In this document: one piece after another, positions 1 through 7,296 of the stretch
Layout: each line of letters opens with the position of its first letter
How positions within the stretch are numbered: the first letter of the stretch is position 1
Source of the DNA: Gamarada debralockiae
Taxonomy: Eukaryota > Ascomycota > Leotiomycetes > Helotiales > Hyphodiscaceae
Direction of reading: 5' to 3'
NCBI GenBank assembly: GCA_002803225.1
Contig: NXFV01001515.1
Coordinates: 1 to 10,240 of the forward strand
Length of the DNA stretch: 10,240 nt
Notes under the pieces: generated by a model
Told to the model about the DNA's origin: nothing
The model's database searches: none
Seen by the model: the letters and a program-made list of their open reading frames with translations, nothing else
Translations under genes and position numbers: made by a program

Positions 1-39
1 AAGCTTTTACACTATATACTTTGCATTTGCCCCGTGACA
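1..39 (+). repeat. 3' end of the 5' LTR (partial)
   Basis: These 39 bases align without gaps to the last 39 bases of the 3' LTR (5617-5655) and end in the same ccccgtgaca. There are five differences, all transitions, and in every case this copy has A or T where the 3' copy has G or C. Three lie in CpA/TpG context and two in CpG. The rest of the LTR is upstream of the window. Confidence 0.93.
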
Positions 40-331
40 TTAGAATTAGCTTATTTAATACCTTTTATTAGGCTAGGGGAATAGACGCCTTAAATTGCTA
101 CTATAGATCTAGCTATTTATACAATATATAATAACGACAAGCAGACGCCTTAAACCTCTTTTCTAAAGTTTGGCTGCTTTACAAAGACAATAACAAGCAA
201 ACGCCTCGAACCTCTTTTCTAAAGTTCGGCTGCTTTACGAAGACAACAACACGTACGAAAGCTAGTAGTAAGAAGACTTGAACCTACACGTATAAAAGAT
301 ATTTTAAATACTAGACAATACGTCCGACGAA
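40..331 (+). other. Untranslated leader of the retrotransposon
   Basis: No open frame is credible here. A primer-binding site should start within a few bases of position 39, but no clean TGG-initial match to a tRNA 3' end is visible. The bases tagaattagc at 41-50 could be a TGG-initial site altered by G-to-A change, which is speculation. A 56-bp tandem duplication occupies 137-248, and a partial third copy of its agacgccttaaa motif lies near 84-95. Confidence 0.6.
137..248 (+). repeat. Tandem duplication, two 56-bp units, in the element leader
   Basis: Unit 1 (137-192) and unit 2 (193-248) share an acgcct...aacctcttttctaaagtt...ggctgctttac core with a period of exactly 56. The differences I see are all transitions. 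Several fall at CpG: unit 2 has tcgaac, ttcggc and acgaag where unit 1 has ttaaac, tttggc and acaaag. Unit 1 is the more AT-shifted copy except at one G/A site. Tandem repeats are common in LTR-element leaders; no function can be read from this one. Confidence 0.85.
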
Positions 332-1459
332 ATGCCTTAGTGGCTACGAAATGCCTTTATAGAGCAAACACGACGGCTAAATGAGCTCGTAGCTTAGCAA
401 GCAACTACAATGGCTAGCCTAGCTAGTAGAATTGACGAAATTGGGGAACGACACCTTACCCCCCTAGTAGCAGTGGTAGCGGCGGATACCACGCTATAAA
501 CCCCCGAACTACCCACGAGACGACCGACGCTACAAACGGCCTCCCCCAAACTACCTACAAAACGGCCGAAAGCGTGCCTTCTAAATCCGAATAAATTTAA
601 TAGCTTGGACATAGCTATATATCTACAATTTAAAGGCCTCTTGTGTACTAAGCTAGAGATTAATGCTATTACTATTAGAGGTGAGAAAGAGCGCGTATAG
701 TATATGTTCAGACGACTGTCAGGACAAGCTGCAGGGAGGATGTACCCGTGGATAACTTATGCCCAAACGGTTGGCAAGTTCATAGTAAAGAAGCTATTTA
801 CTTAAATAGATCTAGCTTTCCGTGACCCTAGCAAACGACAAAAGGCTTTAGCTAAGTTAAATTTAGACAAGTAAGGCTAGCGCCCCTTTAACGAGTTTCT
901 AAACGACTTTAATTACTTAATTTTCGAGGCTAAAGGCTAAAGATAAAACAATGTAATTAAGAAAGGCTACTTAAAAGCCACTATCACTACTAGCCTCATT
1001 TAAGGTGTAGTCGGCATAAGAGAAGAGAGCTTGTACGAAGGGTACTGCTCCTAGCTACAAATAGTTAGCGACCAACTAGACGAGGTCAAAAGTCTAATTA
1101 CCTATAAAGCAAAGTAGAGTTAAAGGAAAGTATACGTACTTATAGAGTTAGTAGCGACCGGAACTTTAGACCCGATGGATTGGGAACCCACGACTACTAC
1201 TGCCACTGCCGCCGCCACTACTAGAGCGAGCACGAAAGAACCCTAGTAGGCCACGCCTAGTGAGATTAAAAGGTGTAGGCAAGAAGGCCTATGCTTATAG
1301 TACGGTCGCAATGGACATAGGGTTCGCGACTACTATACGAAACTTACTAAAAGTAAGAAGGAGAAGGAAGTCCGCTTAGTAGCGGCCAAGGACCTTGTAA
1401 AAAAGTAAAAGATCTAGGAATTAAGTTTTAATAAGAATAGCGAGTTAAGAAAAAAGTAG
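332..1459 (+). pseudogene. gag: Degenerate Gag (capsid/nucleocapsid) frame
   Basis: Gag would form the virus-like particle and package the element RNA. The frame starts at ATG 332 and can be followed without indels to TAG 1457-1459. The first in-frame stop is already the third codon (338-340). Recognisable stretches are a helical N-terminus around 341-460, a capsid-like region near 850-1110 (RPFNEFLNDFN, then GYLKATITTS), the conserved-looking DPMDWEP near 1170-1190, and a Thr/Ala-rich linker at 1192-1222. A CCHC zinc knuckle lies at 1292-1333. Its first Cys (1292) and His (1316) remain, but the second and last Cys codons read TAC (1301, 1331), as expected from G-to-A change of TGC. The protein would be about 375 residues without the stops. 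Loss of two zinc ligands plus many stops means no functional product. Confidence 0.88.
1450..1456 (+). promoter_or_regulatory. Candidate -1 ribosomal frameshift (slippery) heptamer, gag/pol junction
   Basis: In the Gag frame the bases read A AAA AAG followed at once by TAG (1457-1459). This matches the X XXY YYZ pattern used for -1 slippage. Slipping back one base leads directly into the Pol frame (GTA GCT...). The Pol frame shows stops just upstream (around 1429-1440), so the switch is needed near this point. Short inverted repeats follow: agtagc/gctact at 1455-1460 and 1475-1480, and ctttt/aaaag at 1460-1472. They are closer to the slip site than a typical stimulator. Because the copy is RIP-mutated, the original sequence here is uncertain. 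Confidence 0.45.
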
Positions 1460-2295
1460 CTTTTAGCAAAAGGCGCTACTAGAAGCAAAAGAAAGGAAAG
1501 AAGGTAGTAGTAGCAGAGGCGTAGGCTAAGTTTAAGGAGAAGTCAATAGATAGTGTTCCCTTTCTAATATTAACATTAGTTAATTAACAGAGTTTTATAA
1601 AGACCCTTTTTAATACTAGATACACATCATATAGGCTTATTGACTCTTGCTTTGCTACTAAAAACAACCTTTAGCGCATTACGATTTCGCCCCAAAGTAT
1701 AATAAGTTTTAAAGGGCATTCTAAGGCTAAAATCATAGAAGTAGTAGTAGTGTCGATTGATATTAATAGCTATAAGGAAAGGTAAGCTTTCTTTTATATA
1801 GTACTTAAACTAGCCGGGTACGACTTGATTCTTAAGTTGCCATAGATTACAAAACACAATGTATAGATTAACGCACCCCAATTTAAGTGCTATGTGACCG
1901 CCACTGCTACGACTTTAAAGAACTACGCAAGAGAGCTAGAACCAGAACTAGACTACATGGCAATATTAGCCGTGAGCTTTATTAGACTTATACAAGGACG
2001 GACGAGGAGGCAAATTAAAGTATTTACAACAAGTATAGCTAATATCCAAAAAGCCTTAGCCCCTAAGACTAAGATAAATTTACGTACGAGATTGCCCAAG
2101 CGTTATTACGAATTCCTCGACGTGTTCGACGACAAAAAGGCTAACACACTACTATTGCCACAAGGCCCTGGGGTTAACTATAAGATCGAGCTAAAAAAGG
2201 TAAATAAAAAAGATCTAAAGGTCCTATAAGGGCCCCTTTATAATATGTCTTGTGATAAACTACTAGTATTACATAAGACCTTTACAAATCTCCTT

Positions 2296-3510
2296 GATAA
2301 AGGCTTTATCCGAGTTAGCAACTCACCTGCCGCTACCTTAGTGCTCTTTGTACAGAAACCTAGCGGCAGCTTACGATTTTGCGTTAATTACTATAAACTT
2401 AATTAAATTATAAGGAAAGATCGATACCTATTACTATTGATTTACAAGACGTTATAGAACATTAGGAGAGTAAAATAGTTTACGAAGCTTGATGTTACAA
2501 CTGCCTTTTATAAGATATGTATTGCTAAAGGAGACGAATGGATAACTGCCTTCCACACGAGATATAGACTTTACAAATGGCTAGTTACACCTTTTAGGCT
2601 AGCGAATGCCCTAAGTACATTCTAACAATACATTAATTAGGCCTTACAAGACTACTTAGACGAATTTTGCTCTGCTTATATAAATAATATCCTAATCTAC
2701 ACTAATGGCGACTGCCGTTACTACTAGTAGTAAGTACATAAAGTTTTAATAAAGTTACGCGAAGTAGGACTATAGCTTGATATCGATAAGTGCGAGTTTA
2801 AAGTCTAGTAGACAAAGTATCTAGGATTTATAATTGATACTACTACTAGCGTGAAAATAAACCTAGATAAAGTTAAGGCGATTCTAAAGTAAGAAGCTCT
2901 AATAACAGTAAAAGGAGTATAAGGTTTCCTTGGATTTGCGAACTTTTATTAAACGTTTATTAAGGACTACTCGAGAATTGTACTACTACTAACACTACTA
3001 ACTTACAAGGACTAAGCTTTTAAATAAACCTTAAAAATTAACGATGCCTTTAAAAAGCTTAAAAAGATGTTTATATCGGGACTAGCACTAATGCAATTCG
3101 ACCTTAAACGAGAAACAATCCTAGAAACAGACTCATCCGGCTAGGCAATTAGAGGTATACTTATGCAAGTCTATAAGAGTAGAGTAATACAACCTTGTGC
3201 GTTCTTTTCTAAGAAAAACGTACTAGTAGAGTGTAATTACAAGATCTACGACAAAGAAATGCTTGCGATTATACGTTGTCTTGAAGAATAGGATTTTAAG
3301 TTACGAAGTGTACGACATTTTCAAATCTATATAAATCACAAGAACCTTGAGTATTTTATAATTACACAAAAGCTTACAGAACGGCAAATGCAATAGTCCT
3401 TAATCCTCTCACAATTTAACTTTATGATTGCTTATATCCTAGAGAAGCAAAATAAACGAGCTAATACACTCTCACGCCGCAAACAAGACATGCCGACCAA
3501 TGCGAACGAC
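2296..3510 (+). pseudogene. Reverse transcriptase and RNase H segment of Pol
   Basis: The RT begins with DKGFIRVSNSPAATLVLFV at 2296 and continues with LRFCVNYYKLN, then FTKLDVTTAFYKI near 2479, whose Asp (2491) is the first catalytic carboxylate. It then reads WLVTPFRLANA. The polymerase box that should be YxDD reads Y-I-N-N at 2677-2688: both Asp codons have become AAT by G-to-A change, which abolishes metal binding. RNase H starts near 3046. It shows ETDSSG (Asp codon 3130), then YDKEMLAI near 3247, INHKNLEYF near 3334, ERQMQ near 3379 and RANTLSRR near 3460. Interspersed stops replace what are usually Gln or Trp codons in this family. Family assignment is firm; activity is excluded. Confidence 0.92.
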
Positions 3511-4039
3511 GATTGTCTACAGTCCCGTATGGTATAGCTTTTAAAGCCTAATACGCTAAGTGAACTACTACTGCTATTGTTGCTCCTACTCCCAAAGGAT
3601 ATAATTAGAACAGCGCCAGTAAAGACAAGAAGACAAGTACGAGCAGGAGAACGCCACACGAATAAGGACCCGAAAAGAAAAGCCGATAACGACAGTAATG
3701 CTACAAATAAAGACCTAGATAAACAACGTAAAGGAATTAAAAGGTCTACGTTCTACAAGGAAGGGGAGCTAACTAGAACATCCCCTATTACTACTGCTAC
3801 TGGCAACGCTATTACTATTGCCACGGGTACTTCCGACCCCTTGGACGACTTATAGGACTAAGCCGAACGATAAGACTAGACTTACAAGGAAATAATAAAA
3901 GCGGTCTAAGAAAAAAGACAAGTATTCCCCTTGAACCTTAAACTTAAAGTCTTAATTACTAAATGCTCCCTCTTAAAGTAAGGCAAGTTACTATTTAAAG
4001 GGAGATAATAGGTCCTAAACTTAAAGGAACTTTAGACGA

Positions 4040-5345
4040 AGATTATTTAAGTAATACACAATATAAGGAGCTGTAGTTACCTAGGTCGAGACAATATAAC
4101 TGCAATTATTAGTAGATAGTTCTTTTGGCCACGGATGTCCCAAGAGATAAGACAGTTCGTACGGAATTGCGACACTTACAGAGGGAATAGGCCTTGGCGC
4201 AACTAGCGCTAAGGGTTCTTAAAGCCACTGCTACTACTAGACTATATCTAGTAGGAAATCTCAATTGACTTTATAGTTGACCTCTTAGAAAGTAACGGCT
4301 ATACAAACCTAGTTGTGATTACAAACCGATTAAGAAAGGGGGTGATGTACAAAGGACTTCCCGATATCTAGATCGAGACAGTAGCGAGATAGTTCTTGAG
4401 GACATACTATTAGCAGCATTTCTTGCCTAAAGCAATAGTATTAGACTATAGGAAATAGTTTGTTGGACTACTATAGTCCTAGTTATACTAGCTACTCGGC
4501 ATTATAAGACGACTCTCGACTGCTTTCTACTTAAAGACAGACGGCACAATTAAGAAGATAAACGAGACACTTGAAACATACTTTTATACGTTTGTTGACT
4601 ATGCCCAAGATAACTAGTATAACGTACTACTATCGGCGGAAGTAGCGATTAATAATAGGGATATAGCTTTAACAGGCGTAAGTCCATTTTTCTTATAGCA
4701 CGGTTACTACGTCGACCACTTGAATCTTCGAGTGGAACAGGGTCAAGAAGATGCAAATTACCCCGCGGCTACCACTACTACTGCCACTAGTAACCACAAG
4801 GACTCAAGGCACTCGCTAGTACAACGAGCTAAAGCTATTATTAGGAAACTAAGGGATGCAAGGGAATAGGCTTAATTAGCTATAGCTAACGCCTAACAAG
4901 TCTAAGAAGAGATGACGAACCGCCACTACTAACAAGCCCTAAGCTTTAAAGTAAGGGATAAAGTCTAGTTAAACCTCAAGAATATCTAAATAAATAAGCT
5001 AACAAAGAAGCTTGACACAAGACACGCTAAGTTTATAATCCTCGAAGTAGTAGGCTTACATAGTTATTACTTAAATATGCCCCTAGGGATCTATAACGTC
5101 TTTTATATACAACTCTTACGTTTAGCAGTAACGGACCCACTTTTAAGTCAAATACAAAACGACACACAACCACTACTACAATTAGTGGGTAAAGACAAGG
5201 AGTACGAAGTAAAGGATATTTAGGACGAGAAGATTATATAACGAGGACAAAGCACTTAAAGGAAAGTCCTAGTAAAGTGGAAAGGTTATACACGCCCGAC
5301 TTGGGAACTAAAGAACGCCCTTGCTATGACCGCCGCACTCTAAAG
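4040..5345 (+). pseudogene. Integrase and chromodomain segment of Pol
   Basis: The N-terminal HHCC zinc module is at about 4069-4175. The first His (CAC 4069) survives. The second His position reads Tyr, within S-Y-L-G where the family usually has a GHPG-like turn, and the last Cys reads Tyr in CDTY. The catalytic core keeps its first Asp in SIDFI (4267) and second Asp in LDYRK (4444). The catalytic Glu position after the TDG motif is Lys (AAG 4552), a G-to-A change. A GPY/F-like stretch follows from about 4950 to 5160. The C-terminal chromodomain spans about 5188-5345, with EYEVKDI, then VLVKWKGYTRPTWEL. In chromoviruses this domain binds modified histones or heterochromatin proteins and targets insertion. 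Two or three stops interrupt the chromodomain. Confidence 0.9.
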
Positions 5346-5420
5346 ATAGGAAGAGAAGGTTATTCGAGAATAACGTGTAATCGACGGCGGACCTTGTACG
5401 AGACGAGCTCGACGTTTTAG

Positions 5421-5430
5421 AGGAGGGGGG
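5421..5430 (+). other. Polypurine tract (plus-strand primer site)
   Basis: The purine run aggagggggg sits three bases upstream of the 3' LTR, where an RNase H-resistant primer for plus-strand DNA synthesis is expected. It is also coding: in the Pol frame it gives Gly codons of a terminal RGGG before the TAA at 5431-5433. Confidence 0.85.
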
Positions 5431-5433
5431 TAA

Positions 5434-5655
5434 TGTGACGGGTTACACCCGATGTTATGCTTGGCGCTAAAGCGCTTGCGCTATCACGTGAATAAGCGCA
5501 TGGCTCGTGCCACTGCCGCTGCCACTGCCACTAGCGGCCGCAGCACCCCCTTAATTTCTAAGAAGTAAATACTTCTTCTCTTTCCTTCTTTAGCTAATTC
5601 TTCTTGTAATACAAACGAGCTTTTGCACTGTACACTTTGCATTCGCCCCGTGACA
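5434..5655 (+). repeat. 3' LTR, complete, 222 bp
   Basis: It starts TGTGACGGG and ends CCCCGTGACA, an imperfect terminal inverted repeat with the standard TG...CA ends. Its last 39 bases match the 5' LTR remnant at 1-39. It is short, as in many fungal chromoviruses. Inside are nested GC-rich inverted repeats around a CACGTG (5464-5500), a GCC/ACT triplet block (about 5509-5532) and a pyrimidine-rich stretch (5560-5610). It is visibly less AT-shifted than the coding interior. Promoter and polyadenylation signals normally lie in the LTR, but I cannot place them with confidence. Confidence 0.92.
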
Positions 5656-5675
5656 AGAAGGTACGGTGATATCTA

Positions 5676-5754
5676 GGGACAGGCAGCAGGCTATCGGTAC
5701 AGGCAACAAGATATCGGGACAGGCAACTAGCTATCGGGACAGGCAACAGGAATC
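5676..5754 (+). repeat. 20-bp minisatellite, four units, beside the 3' LTR
   Basis: Four head-to-tail units of the form gg(g/t)acaggcaacagg(c)tatc lie at 5676-5695, 5696-5715, 5716-5735 and 5736-5754; the last is 19 bp. Weaker versions flank them at 5660-5675 (ggtacggtgatatcta) and from 5755 (ggtacagtcaagctg). Units differ at a few positions. There is no spacer/repeat alternation, so this is not a CRISPR array. The array begins within about 5-20 bp of the LTR end. From its end to 5883 I see nothing further that can be named. Confidence 0.9.
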
Positions 5755-5883
5755 GGTACAGTCAAGCTGTAGATATAACAGAAGGGTTGAACTATGTAGG
5801 AAAAGACAGAGATTTTGAATTGAAGCTTTCGCAACCTATTTTAGACTAGCGCTATATGCACCTCAGTATCAGGGTCGTCATAA

Positions 5884-6496
5884 CAATACCGCCTTCATCT
5901 TTACGGGCCACCAGAAAAGTGCAAGGAAGCCCAGAAGTTGCTAGCTGATCTGGCCAAAGAATATTCGTCAACTAGACAAGTTTTTGACCTGGACCAACAA
6001 AGATTCGTTTGGGCGTGTCACGGAGGGTTTAAAGCTATCTCCGCAGCTCTTGGAGAAGGAACCGTGGCATTCGATATCATCTCTGCCCTAAAGCGAATTC
6101 TGGTCACCAGCTCCGATGAAGACTACAAACTCGCCTTAAGCATAGTTGCCGAACAGAAGGAAGCTGGGAGGCTAGGTGGAGGAGAGGTCACAACCGAGAA
6201 AGACTGTGCGATATGCTGGACGGAAGACGAGAATATATATGGTTCGCACTCGGTGCAAGCACACGAATTGTGCTGACTGCTTTGAGAGTCTCTGCTTCTC
6301 TTGTGCCACTGGAAACGAGGATTTCTGTATACGTCGTGAAGGAGACTCAAGCAACTGCCTGGCTATCCTTCCTCTCGATGAGCTCTAGGAGCATCTCTCA
6401 TCTAGTACATTTGAGGTTCAATTACGACTATTCAAAGCTAAGAAAAGAAAGAAAGAAGGTTTAGAGTTCCTTGGACTCGCACAGATATCTAATTAA
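5884..6496 (+). pseudogene. Relic of a RING/RBR (RING-IBR type) E3 ubiquitin-ligase gene
   Basis: From 5884 an open frame reads QYRLHLYGPPEKCKEAQK, continues through GGFKAISAALGEG, and enters a RING at CAIC (Cys codons 6205 and 6214). Between about 6225 and 6250 the frame shifts by +1. The second frame carries the rest of the RING: Cys 6254, His 6260, Cys 6269, Cys 6278 in CKHTNCADCFESLC. It goes on through CIRREGDSSNC and LPLDEL to a TAG at 6386-6388, after which EHLSSSTFE follows in the same frame until TAA 6494-6496. From memory, this order (KH-like stretch, RING1, short linker) resembles the C-terminal part of large fungal RBR proteins, some fused to DEAH-box helicases. The helicase part, the IBR and the second RING are not visible. 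RBR ligases pass ubiquitin through a Cys in the last RING, so this fragment should be inactive. No intron explains the shift. Confidence 0.7.
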
Positions 6497-7296
6497 CACA
6501 CTAGCGACCGCTGCGTTGCTTAGCAATCGATTCCCTACTCCCTTCCTTTCCTCACGTGACCCTGGCCGTTCGGGCCATCCATACGAGCTGTGACAATATA
6601 GATATTTCGAGGAAAGGATATATAAAATTTTTGGTTTCGAAATGCGTTCACTATATTGTGACTAAAACTAGGTCTGTGGAGCGTCATATTTAGGTTTAGG
6701 AAGGGTAGCAGACCAATAATATACTCTTAGCGCATGCTTTTGGGCATTGGTTTTCCTAATTCGAGCCATTTTTGGATGTAAAAAGATGAATTTAGATATA
6801 ACGAATTTTGAAAAATTTTGTTCGTATTATGTTATAGCGAGAGATGTATTATATGATATAAAACGCCACCTAATTTTAAAAAGTCCCCAAAAAAAAATTG
6901 GTATAGCCAGATATTCGTTATATGCGAATTCGGTATAGCCAGATTTTACTGTATTAAGTCACATGTGTTGTCACGTGTTTTGCTAAATATAATCTAAAAA
7001 ACAAGGGCCCTAAACCTGTAAATTAGTAATTATAAATAATTAATAAAATCCTTAACTAAATCTCATGCCCTCATAGCTAGCTAGCTGGTCAGCGTAAGAA
7101 TATCAATCAATCAATCTCATACCCTAGTCCGTTTCTTGCCCAGCGGCTTATGCGCGTTTGGCATCTGGAAATAATTTAGCCTTTGTTTAGGGTTGAGGCG
7201 CTGTAATCCGGGTGACAGGTCGCTAAATCACCTGTATGCGGTCCGTCCTTTCGATTCTCGCAATTTTCATCAATCAAGATGGCTCACCTTGCTGTC
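6497..7296. other. AT-rich intergenic region with repeat remnants
   Basis: No credible gene. An imperfect inverted repeat lies at 6590-6610 and 6637-6662: gtgacaatata pairs with tatattgtgac at 10 of 11 positions, and atttcga pairs exactly with tcgaaat. A transposon-like terminus ends at 6951. CACGTG occurs at 6553-6558 and again near 6972. Simple repeats are tagc units at 7074-7086 and atca units at 7102-7116. A 12-bp near-direct repeat, atctcat(g/a)ccct, is at 7060-7071 and 7114-7125. The last 150 bases probably include the 3' UTR of the minus-strand transcription-factor gene. Confidence 0.6.
6898..6953 (-). mobile_element. Probable single terminus of a pogo/Fot-like (Tc1-mariner superfamily) DNA transposon
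   Basis: Read on the minus strand, the end starts CAGTAAAATCTGGCTATACC directly after a TA (6952-6953), the target dinucleotide of this superfamily. CAGT starts are common for pogo-like elements. The 13-bp core ggtatagccagat is repeated at 6900-6912 and 6932-6944, a period of 32, as in subterminal transposase-binding repeats. Further cgttata-like pieces lie upstream at 6800-6840. No matching opposite terminus and no transposase are visible in the window, so it is a truncated copy or a decayed MITE. The family call rests on motif resemblance only. Confidence 0.4.

Larger units (their letters stand above)
1450..5433 (+). pseudogene. pol: Degenerate Pol polyprotein (protease-RT-RNase H-integrase-chromodomain)
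   Basis: One continuous frame of 1328 codons with no indel, from the Gag junction to TAA 5431-5433, which directly abuts the 3' LTR. The aspartic protease lies at about 1560-1890. Its active-site stretch reads LIDSC at 1636-1650, so the Asp (1642) is present but the Gly of the usual D-S/T-G triad is not in its expected place. Its C-terminal half reads GYDLILKLP, and the run to about 2229 is open. RT, RNase H, integrase and chromodomain are described in separate entries. A spacer at 3520-4020, open at 3577-3855, separates RNase H from integrase. Stops are TAG or TAA only; more than twenty lie between 4021 and 5343. Pol is normally cut from a Gag-Pol fusion by its own protease; this copy is dead. 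Confidence 0.92.
1..5655 (+). mobile_element. Ty3/Gypsy chromovirus LTR retrotransposon, RIP-degraded, 5' LTR cut by window edge
   Basis: The order is LTR end, leader, Gag with a zinc knuckle, protease, reverse transcriptase, RNase H, integrase, chromodomain, polypurine tract, 3' LTR. Integrase after RNase H defines Ty3/Gypsy, and the C-terminal chromodomain defines the chromovirus branch, whose chromodomains are known to steer integration to certain chromatin. If the missing 5' LTR matches the 3' one, the full element is about 5.84 kb (internal part 5394 bp plus two 222-bp LTRs). Gag and Pol keep their frames throughout but contain many TAG/TAA codons, and I saw no TGA in the Pol frame. Gln (CAG/CAA) and Trp (TGG) codons become TAG/TAA by C-to-T or G-to-A changes, which fits RIP. 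The element cannot encode working proteins. Target-site duplication cannot be tested because the 5' flank lies outside the window; the five bases after the 3' LTR are agaag. Confidence 0.95.

Noticed and set aside
394..612. Minus-strand 72-codon frame
   Set aside because: Antisense to the Gag frame; composition follows the Gag codons and shows no domain.
1894..2229. Plus-strand 111-codon frame as a separate gene
   Set aside because: It is in the Pol frame and is simply the stretch between two premature stops, from the protease end to the RT start.
3432..3659. Minus-strand 75-codon frame
   Set aside because: Antisense to the RNase H-integrase spacer, with no recognisable features.
3577..3855. 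Plus-strand 92-codon frame as a separate gene
   Set aside because: In the Pol frame; it is the spacer between RNase H and integrase lying between stops.
5676..5754. CRISPR array
   Set aside because: Units are contiguous 20-mers without unique spacers, and the context is fungal.
6123..6354. Minus-strand frames opposite the RBR relic
   Set aside because: The Cys/His pattern of the RING is on the plus strand; these are shadows.
6747..6938. Plus-strand 63-codon frame
   Set aside because: AT-rich sequence within the putative transposon end, with no family resemblance.
7190..7265. tRNA-like stretch with a TTCGATT loop motif
   Set aside because: The flanking bases do not pair as a T-arm and no acceptor or anticodon stem can be drawn.
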